This document shows, in pieces, positions 15,752 to 25,622 of a stretch of DNA of 64,000 bases. The translations under genes and the position numbers were made by a program. The notes under the pieces were generated by a model. The model had not been told where the DNA came from. It saw only the letters and a program-made list of their open reading frames with translations, and searched no databases. Each line of letters begins with the position of its first letter. Within the stretch, counting starts at the first letter, position 1. Source of the stretch: Kitasatospora indigofera (lineage in GTDB: Bacteria; Actinomycetota; Actinomycetes; Streptomycetales; Streptomycetaceae); assembly GCF_014655955.1 (NCBI RefSeq), contig NZ_BNBO01000005.1, forward strand, positions 186,001 to 250,000. Direction: 5' to 3'.

Positions 15752-17991
15752 CACCGCCCCCTTCCGGAGCTGCCGTTCCAGGTACTGCGGGTGGGTTCGA
15801 GGGCCGGGCCGGCCGCCGTCCAGTACGCGGCGCTGCCGGTGGGCTGCGCCGGGTCCGCGAAGGCGGGACGCTCGTAGGTGTAGGCGGCGGGCTTGACGAT
15901 CGCGGTGCCGTCGGGGCCGAACTTGGGCAGCTCGGCCTGCGGCTTGGTCAGCAGCGCCTTCGCGGTGTCCACGTTGCCCTTGTCGTCCACGCCGTACAGC
16001 GCCTGGTAGATGCGCCGGACGGCGTCACCCGAACCGCCGGAGCCGGTGCCGCCCTGGCTTATCGTCATCACGATCGCGTAGTCGCGGCTGTAGGTGGTCA
16101 GGTACGAGGTGGTCTGCTTGCCCTCGACCTCGGCGGTACCGGTCTTGGCGTGCAGCTCGATCTTGCCCTGCGGCCAGCCGGCGCCGGTGAACTTCCAGGC
16201 GGCGGTACCGGTCGCGACGACGCCGGCGGTGGCCTGGTCGATGTACTCCAGGGTCTTGGCCTCGGTCGGCAGCTTGCCGTCCTCGTGCGGGGCGATCTCC
16301 CGGACGAGCTCGCCGCCCGGGCTCATCACGGCCTTGCCGATGGTCGGGCGGTAGAGCGTGCCGCCGTTGGCGAGGGCCGAGTAGATCCGGGCCATCTGGA
16401 GCGGGGTGACCAGCGTGTCGCCCTGCCCGATCGCGTAGTTGACCGCGTCACCGGCGCGCAGCACGTTGCCGTCGACGCAGTTCTCCTTGGCGATCAGGTC
16501 GCTGTACTCCTTGCCGCCCTTCTCGGCCTGCCGGCACCACGCGTCCTTGTTGTTGTCGTAGAAGGACTGCTTCCACTGCCGGTCGGGCACCCGGCCGGGG
16601 GCCTCGGCGGGGAGGTCGATGCCGGTCTTGGCGCCGAGGCCGAACTGGTGGGCGGTCTTGAAGAACCAGTCGCCCGGGTCCTTCTTCGGCTTGATGCCGC
16701 CGTCCTTCATCCACTGGTCGTAGGCGAGGCCGTAGAACACGGTGTCGCAGGAGACCTCCAGGGCGCGTTCCAGGGTGATCGAGCCGTAGCCCTGGCTCTC
16801 GTAGTTCTTGAACTCGCGGCCGCCGATGGTCAGGCTGCTCGGGCAGGGGTAGTTGCCGGTGAGCGAGTAGCCGGCCTGCGCGGCGGCGGCGGTGGAGACC
16901 ACCTTGAAGGTGGAGCCGGGGGCGGACTGACCCTGTATGGCCCGGTTCAGCAGCGGGAAGTTGGACTCCTTGCTGGTCAGGGCCTGGTAGTCCTTGCCGG
17001 TGATGCCGCCCTGCCAGAGGTTCGGGTCGTAGGACGGCGCACTGGCCATCGCGACGATCCGCCCGGTGTGCACGTCCATCACGACGGCCGCGCCGGAATC
17101 GGCCTCGTAATTGCGGTTGGTGTTCTTGTCGAGCACCTTGCGGGCGTCGGCCATGGCCTGCAGCAGGTTGTCCTCGGTGACCTTCTGGACCCGGGCGTCG
17201 ATGCTGGTGACCAGGTTGTTCCCGGGCTGCGCCTCGACGGTGCCGGCGGTGCCGATCACCCGGCCGAGGTTGTCGACCTCCAGGCTGGTGATGCCGGCGG
17301 TGCCGCGCAGGTCGCTGTCGTACACCGACTCCAGCCCGGCCCGGCCGATCTGGTCGGCCGGCAGGTAGCGCTCCCGGCCGGTCTTGTCGGCGCTCTTGGT
17401 GACCTCCTCGTCGGTGACCGGGGAGAGGTAGCCGAGCACCTGGGCGGCGTTGGCGCCCTCGACCCCGGTGTAGTGGCGTACGGCGGTGGGCTGCGCGGTC
17501 ACCCCGGGGAAGTCCTCGCGGCGTTCCATTATCTGCATCGCCTGCTGGGTGGTCGCCTCCTTGGTGACCGGGATCGGCTGGTAGGGCGATCCGTTCCAGC
17601 AGGGCTGCGGCGTCTTGGCGTCGCAGAGCCGGACCTTCTCCTGGATGTCCTTGGCGGGCATCCCGAGCACCTCGGCGAGCCGGCCCAGCACGCCCTTGCC
17701 GCCGTCCTTCTGCTGGAGCAGCGAGGTGCGGCTGACCGAGACCACCAGGCGGGCCTCGTTGGCGGCCAGGATGCGGCCGGAGGCGTCCAGGATCTCGCCG
17801 CGGACCGCCGGTTCGACCACCTCGCGGATGTGGTTGCCGGTCGCCTTGGCGGTGTACTCGCTGGCGCTGCGGATCTGCAGGTACCAGAGCCGCCCGCCGA
17901 GCGTCGCCAGCAGGGACAGCACCAGGATCTGCAGGACCACCAGACGGATCGTCACCCGCCGGGTTCGTCCGGTCTCGGGGATGTTGCTCAC
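15751..17991 (-). CDS. mrdA: Class B penicillin-binding protein 2 (transpeptidase)
   Basis: A 746-residue peptidoglycan transpeptidase. There is one N-terminal membrane anchor (residues about 14-36), then the class B pedestal domain, then the penicillin-binding domain. The domain shows SxxK in APGSTFK, the SxN-position motif VSCDTV, and KTG in HAKTGTAE. The C-terminal tail after YALYG-like sequence is Pro/Ala-rich. It starts with GTG at 17991 and lies 70 bp downstream of mreD. It pairs with RodA for polymerisation and cross-linking. Confidence 0.93.
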   Translation of the reverse strand: MSNIPETGRTRRVTIRLVVLQILVLSLLATLGGRLWYLQIRSASEYTAKATGNHIREVVEPAVRGEILDASGRILAANEARLVVSVSRTSLLQQKDGGKGVLGRLAEVLGMPAKDIQEKVRLCDAKTPQPCWNGSPYQPIPVTKEATTQQAMQIMERREDFPGVTAQPTAVRHYTGVEGANAAQVLGYLSPVTDEEVTKSADKTGRERYLPADQIGRAGLESVYDSDLRGTAGITSLEVDNLGRVIGTAGTVEAQPGNNLVTSIDARVQKVTEDNLLQAMADARKVLDKNTNRNYEADSGAAVVMDVHTGRIVAMASAPSYDPNLWQGGITGKDYQALTSKESNFPLLNRAIQGQSAPGSTFKVVSTAAAAQAGYSLTGNYPCPSSLTIGGREFKNYESQGYGSITLERALEVSCDTVFYGLAYDQWMKDGGIKPKKDPGDWFFKTAHQFGLGAKTGIDLPAEAPGRVPDRQWKQSFYDNNKDAWCRQAEKGGKEYSDLIAKENCVDGNVLRAGDAVNYAIGQGDTLVTPLQMARIYSALANGGTLYRPTIGKAVMSPGGELVREIAPHEDGKLPTEAKTLEYIDQATAGVVATGTAAWKFTGAGWPQGKIELHAKTGTAEVEGKQTTSYLTTYSRDYAIVMTISQGGTGSGGSGDAVRRIYQALYGVDDKGNVDTAKALLTKPQAELPKFGPDGTAIVKPAAYTYERPAFADPAQPTGSAAYWTAAGPALEPTRSTWNGSSGRGR

Positions 17992-18061
17992 GTCGCGTGC
18001 GCTCCAGAGGGCGAGGGTTCGGGCGGTGGTTCGAGGAGCCCGCGGGCTCCCGCGCGGGGCG

Positions 18062-18709
18062 CTACGGGCGCTTGGCCAGGCCCAGGCCGCGCCGCTTCTT
18101 GCCGTACCCGGGGCCGGGCGAGGCCTCCCGGGTGGTGCGGTAGCGGGCGAGGGTGCCCAGGTTCCCGCCGCTGCCGGCGCTGTCGCCGTTCGCGGCGGCG
18201 ACCGGGTCGTGCTCGAAGCGCCGGGCGACCAGCATCACCACCGGCACCACGAAGGGGGCCAGCAGCAGGTCGTACAGCAGGGCGCTGACCACCAGGCCGG
18301 CCAGGCCCACGTGCCGGGCGGCGGTGTCGCCGACCAGGGCGCCGACCATCGCGTACAGCAGGGTGGAGACCGCGGCCGCGGCTCCGACCACCAGCAGCGC
18401 CCCGCCGACCGAGCGCTGGCGGCCGTGCTCGCCCCGGAGCAGGCCGGCGGCGTACCCCATCAGGCACAGGACGAGCGCGTAGCGGCCGATCGCGTGGTCC
18501 GAGGGCGGGGCGAGGTCGGCCAGCAGGCCGGCCGCGAAGCCGACCAGGCAGCCGCCGGTCGGCCCGTAGACCATGGCGAGGCCGATCACGACGAGCAGCA
18601 GGACGTCCGGGGTGGCCCCGGGCAGCTGGAGCCGGCCGAAGACGCTGACCTGGAGGACCAGGCCGAGCAGGATCAGGACGGCGGAGACCGGGATCCGGGT
18701 GAGACGCAT
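18062..18709 (-). CDS. mreD: Rod-shape determining membrane protein MreD
   Basis: A 215-residue membrane protein with five to six helices (start MRLTRIPVSAVLILLGLVLQ; conserved PDVLLLVVIGLAMVYGPTGG and FAAGLLADL). The last 40 residues are a basic, cytosolic Gly/Arg/Lys-rich tail ending GKKRRGLGLAKRP, an extension also seen in other streptomycete MreD proteins. The ATG is 3 nt after the mreC stop, so translation is tightly linked. It works with MreC and MreB in the spore-wall complex. Confidence 0.92.
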   Translation of the reverse strand: MRLTRIPVSAVLILLGLVLQVSVFGRLQLPGATPDVLLLVVIGLAMVYGPTGGCLVGFAAGLLADLAPPSDHAIGRYALVLCLMGYAAGLLRGEHGRQRSVGGALLVVGAAAAVSTLLYAMVGALVGDTAARHVGLAGLVVSALLYDLLLAPFVVPVVMLVARRFEHDPVAAANGDSAGSGGNLGTLARYRTTREASPGPGYGKKRRGLGLAKRP

Positions 18710-18712
18710 GGG

Positions 18713-19645
18713 TCAGTTCCCCCCTGTGGGACTGGCGGGCGGAGCGGCGGCGGCCGGGGCGGCGGGGGCCTGGGCGGCCGCGGCACCGGCCGGCGGCAGG
18801 ACGGCGTCGCGGGGGTCGGTGCGCGGCGGCACCACCACCACGCCGACCAGGTCCAGCCGGGTGAACTGGACGTACGGCTCGACCATGACGGTCTTGGTGA
18901 GCTGGCCGGGGGTCGCCTCGACCTCCACCACCTTGCCGATCGGCACGCCGGGCACGAAGGGGCGCCCGCTCTGCGACCCGAAGGTGACCATCCGGTCGCC
19001 CTCCTTGACCTGGGCCCGGCCGTTGAGCAGCGAGACCTTCATCGGTCCGGTGCCCTGCCCGGAGGCGAAGCCGATCTCGCCGCTGCCCTCCAGCCGGGCG
19101 CCGGCGCTGAAGCCGGGGTCGGAGGCGAGCAGCACGGTCGCGGTGGTCGGCGCCACCGTGGTGATCCGGCCGACCAGGCCCTGGCCGTTGATGACGGTCA
19201 TGTCCCGGGTGAGGCCGTCGTCGCTGCCGGCGTCGATGGTGATCGTCCAGGAGAAGCCCTGGGCGGGGCCGATCGCGATCACCTGGGCGGCCTTGACGGT
19301 GTAGCCGCCGGCGCCGGCCGTCCTGAGCATGTCGTCGAGCTGCTTGGTGCGCCCGGCGGCGGCGTCCGAGGAGGCCAGCTTCTGGCGCAGCTCGGTGTTG
19401 TCCTGGTTGAGCTGGTCGGTCCGGCCGCGGTGGGTGGCGGCCTCGCGGAACGCGCGGACGGTGTCCGCGACCGGGTCGACCGCCGTGGCCGCGCCCCGCT
19501 CGACCGGTCCGAGGACACCCGCGGCGGCCCGCCGGGCCCCGCCGAGCGGGGAGCTCTCGCCGCCCTTGATGTCCACGGTGATCAGGGCGAAGGCGACAGC
19601 CACCAGCAGGATGAGCAACAAGCGGCTCTCTCGTGTGTCCCTCAC
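18713..19645 (-). CDS. mreC: Rod-shape determining protein MreC
   Basis: A 310-residue protein: a membrane anchor near the N-terminus (RLLLILLVAVAFALITVD), a short coiled coil (TDQLNQDNTELRQKLASSDA), then the double beta-barrel typical of MreC (YTVKAAQVIAIGPAQGFSWT ... PFVPGVPIGKVVEVEATPG). The C-terminus is a disordered Ala/Pro tail. I chose the GTG at 19645 (VRDTRESR), the usual streptomycete start. The frame is open further upstream, but that sequence is composition noise. It lies 125 bp after mreB in the same operon. Confidence 0.92.
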   Translation of the reverse strand: MRDTRESRLLLILLVAVAFALITVDIKGGESSPLGGARRAAAGVLGPVERGAATAVDPVADTVRAFREAATHRGRTDQLNQDNTELRQKLASSDAAAGRTKQLDDMLRTAGAGGYTVKAAQVIAIGPAQGFSWTITIDAGSDDGLTRDMTVINGQGLVGRITTVAPTTATVLLASDPGFSAGARLEGSGEIGFASGQGTGPMKVSLLNGRAQVKEGDRMVTFGSQSGRPFVPGVPIGKVVEVEATPGQLTKTVMVEPYVQFTRLDLVGVVVVPPRTDPRDAVLPPAGAAAAQAPAAPAAAAPPASPTGGN

Positions 19646-19770
19646 GGTGCTGGAGCTGCCCCTTCGTCCGAGTCCTGTGCCGGACCCCCACCGGGCTGTG
19701 GGCGGGTGAGGGCCCTTCAGTTGACCGGCCGTCCGTGTCGAACGGGGGCCGGTGTGCGGTGTGCGGCCGC

Positions 19771-20808
19771 TCAGCGCCGCGGCTGGGCGTCCAGCACCTG
19801 CTGGAGCGCCTCGAACTCCTCGACGCACTTGCCGGAGCCGAGCGCGACCGAGTCGAGCGGGTTCTCGGCGATGTGGATCGGCATGCCGGTCTCCCGGCGC
19901 AGCCGCTCGTCCAGGCCGCGCAGCAGGGCGCCGCCGCCGGTGAGCACGATGCCGCGGTCCATCACGTCGCCGGCGAGCTCCGGCGGGCACTGGTCCAGGG
20001 TGGTCTTGACGGCGTCGATGATGGAGTTCACCGGCTCGTCGATGGCCTCGCGCACCTCGGCCGCGGAGATCACCACGGTCTTGGGCAGGCCACTGACCAG
20101 GTCCCGGCCGCGGATCTCGGCGTGCTCGTCCTTCTCGCCCTCCAGCGCGAAGGCGGAGCCGATGCTCATCTTGATCTGCTCCGCGCTGCGCTCACCGAGC
20201 AGGAGCGAGTACTCCTTCTTGATGTGCTGCACGATCGCGTTGTCCAGCTCGTCGCCGGCCACCCGGATCGACTGGGCCGTGACGATGCCGCCGAGCGAGA
20301 TGACGGCGACCTCGGTGGTGCCGCCGCCGATGTCGACGACCATGTTGCCGGTGGCCTCGTGCACGGGCAGGCCCGCACCGATCGCGGCCGCCATCGGCTC
20401 CTCGATGATGTGCACCTGGCGCGCGCCGGCCTGCGAGCTGGCCTCGATCACGGCGCGGCGCTCGACCCCCGTGATGCCGGAGGGCACGCAGACCACGACC
20501 CGGGGGCGGGCCAGGTAGCGGCGACGGTGGATCTTCAGGATGAAGTAGCGGAGCATCCGCTCGGTGATCTCGAAGTCGGCGATCACGCCGTCCTTGAGCG
20601 GGCGGATGGCGACGATGTTGCCGGGGGTCCGGCCGATCATCTTCTTGGCCTCGGAGCCGACCGCGAGGATGCCGCCGGTGTTGGTGTTCACCGCGACCAC
20701 GGACGGCTCGTTGAGGACGATCCCCTTGCCCCTGACGTACACCAGCGTGTTGGCAGTGCCGAGGTCGATCGCCATGTCACGGCCGATGAACGACAGGTTG
20801 TTGGCCAT
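19771..20808 (-). CDS. mreB: Actin-like cell-shape protein MreB
   Basis: A 345-residue ATP-binding filament protein. The phosphate-1 motif is [15 protein letters not shown], phosphate-2 is [19 protein letters not shown], and the adenosine region is [18 protein letters not shown]. In streptomycetes MreB acts mainly in spore-wall assembly. I chose ATG 20808 ([18 protein letters not shown]), with GGAAGG 12 nt upstream. An upstream in-frame ATG at 20934 would add 42 low-complexity residues. It heads the mre operon and is preceded by a 283-bp spacer containing the ndk terminator. Confidence 0.96.
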   Translation of the reverse strand: MANNLSFIGRDMAIDLGTANTLVYVRGKGIVLNEPSVVAVNTNTGGILAVGSEAKKMIGRTPGNIVAIRPLKDGVIADFEITERMLRYFILKIHRRRYLARPRVVVCVPSGITGVERRAVIEASSQAGARQVHIIEEPMAAAIGAGLPVHEATGNMVVDIGGGTTEVAVISLGGIVTAQSIRVAGDELDNAIVQHIKKEYSLLLGERSAEQIKMSIGSAFALEGEKDEHAEIRGRDLVSGLPKTVVISAAEVREAIDEPVNSIIDAVKTTLDQCPPELAGDVMDRGIVLTGGGALLRGLDERLRRETGMPIHIAENPLDSVALGSGKCVEEFEALQQVLDAQPRR

Positions 20809-21053
20809 GGGGTTGGTGTGCCTTCCCGGGCTCGGAGTCAATGGCGGGGGTGGACCGATCGCGCACGCCCGTGACAGGGCGGACACCAGCTGAGCAGCCG
20901 TACCGGGCCCATGAGTTGTGTCCATCGTAGCCACGCCCGTCCGGGGTGGGCGGAGGTGGACGGGACAGCACCCATTGTCCGGGGCGTGATCGCTTCTTCG
21001 AGGATTGGGACGCCGTGTCGGAGCCCGGAGTTCCGTATTTGACGATAAGAATG

Positions 21054-21084
21054 CCCCGGCCGGCCCAAGGGCGGCCGACCGGGG
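21054..21084 (-). terminator. Terminator after ndk
   Basis: Arms of 12 bp with one mismatch (CCCCGGCCGGCC / GGCCGACCGGGG) and a 7-nt loop, starting 8 nt beyond the ndk stop codon on the minus strand. Confidence 0.75.
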
Positions 21085-21091
21085 TGTCCGC

Positions 21092-21505
21092 TCACGCGTG
21101 CGAGGGGAAGAAGATCTTGATCTCGCGCTCGGCGGAGGCCTCGGAGTCGGAGGCGTGGATCAGGTTCTCGCGGGTGATGGTGGCGAAATCGCCACGGATC
21201 GTGCCCGGACCGGCCTGCAGCGGGTCGGTCGCACCGGCCAGCGCGCGGATGCCGGGGACGACGTTCTCGCCCTCGACGATCAGCGCGATCGACGGGCCGG
21301 AGGTCATGAAGTCGAGCAGCGGCTCGTAGAACGGGCGGCCGACGTGCTCCGCGTAGTGCTGCTCCAGCGTCGCCCGGTCGAAGGTCCGCAGCTCGACGGC
21401 GGCGAGCCGCCAGCCGGCCTTGCGCTCGACGCGGCTGATGATCTCGCCGGCCAGGCCGCGCTTGACGGCGTCGGGCTTGAGCAGGACGAGAGTGCGCTGG
21501 GACAC
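21092..21505 (-). CDS. ndk: Nucleoside diphosphate kinase
   Basis: A 137-residue enzyme transferring phosphate between nucleoside tri- and diphosphates. It has the N-terminal [20 protein letters not shown] and the active-site histidine in NLIHASDS, and is of normal length. GTG at 21505 ([12 protein letters not shown]) has GGAG 7 nt upstream; the longer in-frame ATG would add an unusual leader. It lies between the DUF4233 gene and mreB, as in other Streptomyces. Confidence 0.96.
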   Translation of the reverse strand: MSQRTLVLLKPDAVKRGLAGEIISRVERKAGWRLAAVELRTFDRATLEQHYAEHVGRPFYEPLLDFMTSGPSIALIVEGENVVPGIRALAGATDPLQAGPGTIRGDFATITRENLIHASDSEASAEREIKIFFPSHA

Positions 21506-21677
21506 GGTGCGGCTCCAGGGGAATCGGTTCGGCATGGTGTATGCGGCTGCTCCGAAGGTTACCTTGCGTGAGCGCCGCAGCTCATCGGCCCGCCCCGCCG
21601 GCCGGCGGGAACGGCCCTGCCCTCACCGGCGAGGCGTCGGAGAGCGTCGGCGTGCCCCGTGCGAGCGGGGCCCGGCG

Positions 21678-22031
21678 TCAGGCTACTACCGCCGGCCCGG
21701 CACTCTGCGCGGCCCGGGCGGCCTTGATCTCGTCGATCTTCCGGCCGTAGTGCACCGAGCACCACCACAGGCCGGCGAAGACCAGCCCGAGGCCGAACAT
21801 CGTCGGCAGCACGAAGCCGCTGGCGATCAGGCCGATCTGCAGCACCCAGCCGACCGCCACCGCGCCGGGGCGGGTGATCATGCCGCAGAGCAGCACGCAG
21901 AGCACCATCGCCACGGCGCTGACCGTCCAGACGGTGGCGCCGGAGACGTCGGTGAGCCGGGTGGCCACCAGCCCGGCGAACATGATCAGCAGCACCTCGC
22001 CGATCAGGGTCGAGGAACAGAGCGTCCTCAT
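21678..22031 (-). CDS. DUF4233 small membrane protein
   Basis: A 117-residue protein with four predicted transmembrane helices (for example EVLLIMFAGLVATRL and FGLGLVFAGLWWCSVHYGRK). A DUF4233 gene regularly follows folC in actinobacteria. Its ATG lies 1 nt after the folC stop (TGAcATG), so translation is coupled. Function unknown. Confidence 0.85.
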   Translation of the reverse strand: MRTLCSSTLIGEVLLIMFAGLVATRLTDVSGATVWTVSAVAMVLCVLLCGMITRPGAVAVGWVLQIGLIASGFVLPTMFGLGLVFAGLWWCSVHYGRKIDEIKAARAAQSAGPAVVA

Positions 22032-22032
22032 G

Positions 22033-23424
22033 TCACTTCCTTCCGAGCAGCAGGCGCGCCTCGCCCACCGTGATGACCGAACCGGTGACCAGCACGCCGC
22101 AGCCGCCCAGGTCACCCTCCTCCTCCGCCAGGGTGACGGCGGCGTCGATGGCCTCGTCCAGCCGGGGCTCGACCTGGACCCGGTCCTCGCCGAAGATCTC
22201 GACCGCGACCGCCGCCAGCTCGTCGACCGGCATCCGGCGGTGGGTCGAGTTCTCGGTGACGACGACCTCGGAGAGCAGCGGCTCGAAGGCCGAGAGCAGG
22301 CCCGAGACGTCCTTGTCCCCGCTGGTGGCGATCACGCCGACCAGCTTGGTGAAGCCGAAGGACTCGCTGATCGCGGCGACCGTCGCCTCGGCGCCGGCCG
22401 GGTTGTGGGCGGCGTCCAGCAGGATCGTGGGGCTGCGCCGGACGACCTCCAGGCGGCCGGGCGAACTGACGCCCGCGAAGGCCTGGCGGACCTTGTCGAT
22501 GTCGAGCTTGCCGCCGCGGGCGCCGCCGACGCCGAAGAAGGCCTCCACGGCGGCCAGCGCCAGCGAGGCGTTCTGGGCCTGGTGCTCCCCGTGCAGCGGG
22601 ATGAAGACGTCCTCGTAGTCCTCGCCGCCGAGCCCGCGCAGCGTGATCAGCTGGCCGCCGATGGCGACCTCGCGATGGCGCACGCCGAACTCCATGCCCT
22701 CGCGGGCGACCGTGGCGTCGACCTCGACGGCACGCTTGAGGATCGTCTGCGCGGCGTCCAGCTGCTGCTGGGCCACCACCGCGATCGCCCCCGGCTTGAT
22801 GATCCCGGACTTCTCGACGGCGATCTCGCCGGTGGTGGAGCCGAGCTTGTCGGTGTGGTCCAGCGAGATCGGGGTGATCACCGAGACGGCCGCGTCGATC
22901 ACGTTGGTGGCGTCCCAGGAGCCGCCCATGCCGACCTCGACCACCGCGACGTCCACCGGGGTGTCGGCGAAGGCGGCGTACGCCATGCCGGTCAGCACCT
23001 CGAAGAAGGACATCGCCACCGGCTGGCCCTCGTCGACCATCCGCACGTACGGCTCGATGTCGCGGTAGGTCTCGACGAAGCGCTCGACGCTGATCGGGTT
23101 GCCGTCCAGGCTGATCCGCTCGGTGACGGACTCCACGTGCGGGCTGGTGTAGCGGCCGGTGCGCAGCTCGAAGGTGTTGAGCAGCTGCTCGACCATCCGG
23201 GCGGTGGAGGTCTTGCCGTTGGTGCCGGTGATGTGGATCGACGGGAAGGCCCGCTGGGGCTGGCCGAGGATGTCCATCAGCGCTTCGATCCGGTCGAGCG
23301 AGGGCTCCAGCTTGTTCTCCGGCCAGCGCTTGGCGAGTTCCTGCTCGACGTCGCGCAGGGTCTCCGCGGGCTCGGCGCCGTCGGGGCGGATGGTGTACGG
23401 GTTCTGCTCGGCCTTGTCGCTCAC
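22033..23424 (-). CDS. folC: Dihydrofolate synthase / folylpolyglutamate synthase
   Basis: A 463-residue Mur-ligase-family enzyme that adds glutamate to dihydropteroate and folates. The P-loop is HITGTNGKTSTARMVEQLL; other Mur-ligase motifs are VVEVGMGGSWDATNV and LLDAAHNPAG. It has a GTG start (MSDKAEQNPYTIRPDG). It is followed at once by the DUF4233 gene. In many Streptomyces valS lies directly upstream; here a chitinase and an unknown gene intervene. Confidence 0.95.
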   Translation of the reverse strand: MSDKAEQNPYTIRPDGAEPAETLRDVEQELAKRWPENKLEPSLDRIEALMDILGQPQRAFPSIHITGTNGKTSTARMVEQLLNTFELRTGRYTSPHVESVTERISLDGNPISVERFVETYRDIEPYVRMVDEGQPVAMSFFEVLTGMAYAAFADTPVDVAVVEVGMGGSWDATNVIDAAVSVITPISLDHTDKLGSTTGEIAVEKSGIIKPGAIAVVAQQQLDAAQTILKRAVEVDATVAREGMEFGVRHREVAIGGQLITLRGLGGEDYEDVFIPLHGEHQAQNASLALAAVEAFFGVGGARGGKLDIDKVRQAFAGVSSPGRLEVVRRSPTILLDAAHNPAGAEATVAAISESFGFTKLVGVIATSGDKDVSGLLSAFEPLLSEVVVTENSTHRRMPVDELAAVAVEIFGEDRVQVEPRLDEAIDAAVTLAEEEGDLGGCGVLVTGSVITVGEARLLLGRK

Positions 23425-23614
23425 GGGGTCAGTCTACGGAGCCGCCCGGGGGCCGGCCGCCGCTGGGAGGGAGGGCGCACCGGCCCGTTTTCCGCTTTGT
23501 CCGCTTTGGGGCGAAAGGAGCGCTTACCCGGCCTTCCCGGCCCGCCGCTCCCCTGTCCCCGCTCCCCTGTCCCCGTTCCCCCGCTCCTCACCCCGCTCGC
23601 TCTCCATCCCTCTC

Positions 23615-23656
23615 GCTCTCCGCCCTCCGCCCTCCGCCCTCCGCTCTCCGCTCTCC
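23615..23656. repeat. 7-bp tandem repeat GCYCTCC, six copies
   Basis: Six uninterrupted heptamers (GCTCTCC, GCCCTCC x3, GCTCTCC x2) inside the pyrimidine-rich intergenic tract. Confidence 0.85.
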
Positions 23657-23781
23657 GCAGAGCGCCGAGCCCGGGACGGCGCGCTCCCGCCTCCGGCCCT
23701 CGCGGCCGGCCCGGCCGGGGAGGGCCGGGCCGGAACGGATCGCGCGGGCCGTCCCCGGACCGGCTGCGGCGCCCCGCGCTC

Positions 23782-23810
23782 TTGACAGCCGGATTGGTCT
23801 ACTCCACCTT
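23782..23810 (+). promoter_or_regulatory. Chitinase promoter with DasR-type (dre) box
   Basis: TTGACA at 23782-23787 is a perfect -35. The sequence ATTGGTCTACTCCACC (23793-23808) lies in the spacer and overlaps the -10 position; it resembles the dre consensus ACTGGTCTAGACCACT bound by the GlcNAc-responsive repressor DasR. This fits chitin-dependent control. Confidence 0.6.
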
Positions 23811-23934
23811 GTGAGGCAAGTATCCGGACCTACCGGTGACTTGAACTGTCGGACGCTCCCGCACGCGCACCATCGACACCCGGCACGACCCGTCCCCACC
23901 GGGTCGGCCGGCCTCCCCCACTGGAGATGGAGTC

Positions 23935-25491
23935 ATGCCACCTGCCCGACACCGCCGCGCCCGCGGCGTCCACACCGTGATCGCCGGCACCGCGGCGGTC
24001 GCCCTCGGCCTGACCAGCCTGGTCCTGTCGACCGGCGGCGCCCAGGCCGCCGACGTCGAACTCATCGCCAACGGCGGCTTCGAGTACGGCAATCACCTGA
24101 CCAACTGGAACTGCCCGGCCGGCACCACGCCCACCACCCCGGCGGACCACCCCTCGATCGCGCTGCGGGTCACCCCGACCAGCAGCGACAGCGGCGAGTG
24201 CACCCAGACCGTCACGGTGAAGCCGTCCTCGACCTACACCCTGCGCTCCGAGGTGCAGGGCCCGTACGTCTACCTCGGCGCCCGGGGCACCGGCGGCGCG
24301 GACCCCAGCACCTGGTCCAGCAGCACCAGTTGGAACAACCTGAGCACCACCTTCACCACCGGGGCGAGCACCACCAGCGTCACCGTCTACGTCCACGGCT
24401 GGTACGGCCAGGGCGCCTACCTGGTGGACAACGTCTCGCTGATCGGGCCCGGCACCCCGTCGCCCTCCCCGACGGGCAGCACGACCGGGCCGGCCACCCC
24501 CACCCCGACCGTCAGCACCAGCCCGTCGCCGACGGCCACCACCCCCACCCCGACCGCCACCACCCCGACGCCGACGGCCACTTCGACGGGCCCCGGCCTG
24601 CCCAAGCACAAGCTGACCGGCTACTGGCAGAACTTCGACAACGGCGCCACCGTCCAGCGGATCAGTGACGTCCCGGCGGCCTACGACATCATCGCGGTGT
24701 CCTTCGCCGACGCGACCAGCACGCCCGGCGCGATCAGCTTCACCCTGGACAGCACCCTCTCCAGCCGCCTCGGCGGTTACACCGACGCCCAGTTCAAGGC
24801 CGACATCGCGGCCAAGCACGCGGCGGGCAAGAAGGTGGTGCTGTCGATCGGCGGCCAGAACGGCACCATCTCGGTGAGCAGTTCGGCCTCCGCGACCAAC
24901 TTCGCCAACAGCGCGTACACGCTGATCCAGCAGTACGGCTTCGACGGGATCGACATCGACCTGGAGAACGGCGTCAGCGCCACCTACATGGGCCAGGCGC
25001 TGCACACCCTGGCGGGCAAGGTCGGGGCCGGCTTCGTGCTCACCATGGCACCGCAGACCATCGACATGCAGTCGACGGGCGCGGAGTACTTCAAGCTGGC
25101 GCTGAACGTCAAGGACATCCTGACCATCGTCAACATGCAGTACTACAACTCCGGTGCGATGCTCGGCTGCGACGGCCAGGTCTACTCGCAGGGCACCGTG
25201 AACTTCCTGACCGCGCTGGCCTGCATCCAGCTCAAGGGCGGCCTCAAGCCCAGCCAGGTCGGCCTCGGCGTGCCGGCCTCCACCAGTGCGGCGGGCGGCG
25301 GTTACGTCAGCGCCGCCGTGGTGAACAACGCACTGGACTGCCTGGCGGCGGGCACCAACTGCGGCACCTTCAAGCCCGACACCAAGTGGCCCGACATCGG
25401 TGGCGCGATGACCTGGTCGACCAACCACGACGCCAAGGCCGGCGGGCCGATCGCGGGCACCGTCGGCAGCCACCTGCACGCGATGCCCTGA
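23935..25491 (+). CDS. Secreted GH18 chitinase with N-terminal carbohydrate-binding domain
   Basis: A 518-residue extracellular enzyme. It has a twin-arginine-like/basic signal peptide (residues 1-39, cleavage after GGAQAA), then a beta-sandwich carbohydrate-binding module of about 130 residues (VELIANGGFEYGNHLTNWNC, the CBM4/9-like start). A Pro/Thr/Ser linker follows with repeated TPTPTAT, then a bacterial GH18 domain from KLTGYWQNFDNG. The catalytic DxxDxDxE motif is FDGIDIDLEN, and LSIGGQNG is the upstream beta-strand motif. It hydrolyses chitin for carbon and nitrogen. The ATG follows GGAG. A DasR-type box lies in the promoter and a 14-bp hairpin ends the gene. It interrupts the usual folC-valS neighbourhood. 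Confidence 0.92.
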   Translation: MPPARHRRARGVHTVIAGTAAVALGLTSLVLSTGGAQAADVELIANGGFEYGNHLTNWNCPAGTTPTTPADHPSIALRVTPTSSDSGECTQTVTVKPSSTYTLRSEVQGPYVYLGARGTGGADPSTWSSSTSWNNLSTTFTTGASTTSVTVYVHGWYGQGAYLVDNVSLIGPGTPSPSPTGSTTGPATPTPTVSTSPSPTATTPTPTATTPTPTATSTGPGLPKHKLTGYWQNFDNGATVQRISDVPAAYDIIAVSFADATSTPGAISFTLDSTLSSRLGGYTDAQFKADIAAKHAAGKKVVLSIGGQNGTISVSSSASATNFANSAYTLIQQYGFDGIDIDLENGVSATYMGQALHTLAGKVGAGFVLTMAPQTIDMQSTGAEYFKLALNVKDILTIVNMQYYNSGAMLGCDGQVYSQGTVNFLTALACIQLKGGLKPSQVGLGVPASTSAAGGGYVSAAVVNNALDCLAAGTNCGTFKPDTKWPDIGGAMTWSTNHDAKAGGPIAGTVGSHLHAMP

Positions 25492-25560
25492 CCGGGCGGC
25501 GCTGACCCGGCCGCAGCGGCCGTGTCACCCCGTACCGTCCCGATCGGTCCGTACCGATCC

Positions 25561-25596
25561 GTACCGGCCGGCCCGCACCCCTGGGCCGGCCGGTAC
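25561..25596. terminator. Bidirectional terminator after chitinase
   Basis: Perfect 14-bp arms (GTACCGGCCGGCCC and complement) with an 8-nt loop, between two convergent genes. Confidence 0.8.
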
Positions 25597-25622
25597 GGCC
25601 GTTCGGGCCCACCGGGCCGGTC

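Larger units (their letters stand above)
23425..23934. other. Intergenic region between folC and the chitinase gene
   Basis: No gene supported. From about 23500 to 23660 the plus strand is strikingly pyrimidine-rich, with a duplicated CTCCCCTGTCCCC block near 23550 and a 7-bp repeat array. The right end holds the chitinase promoter with a DasR-type box. Confidence 0.6.
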
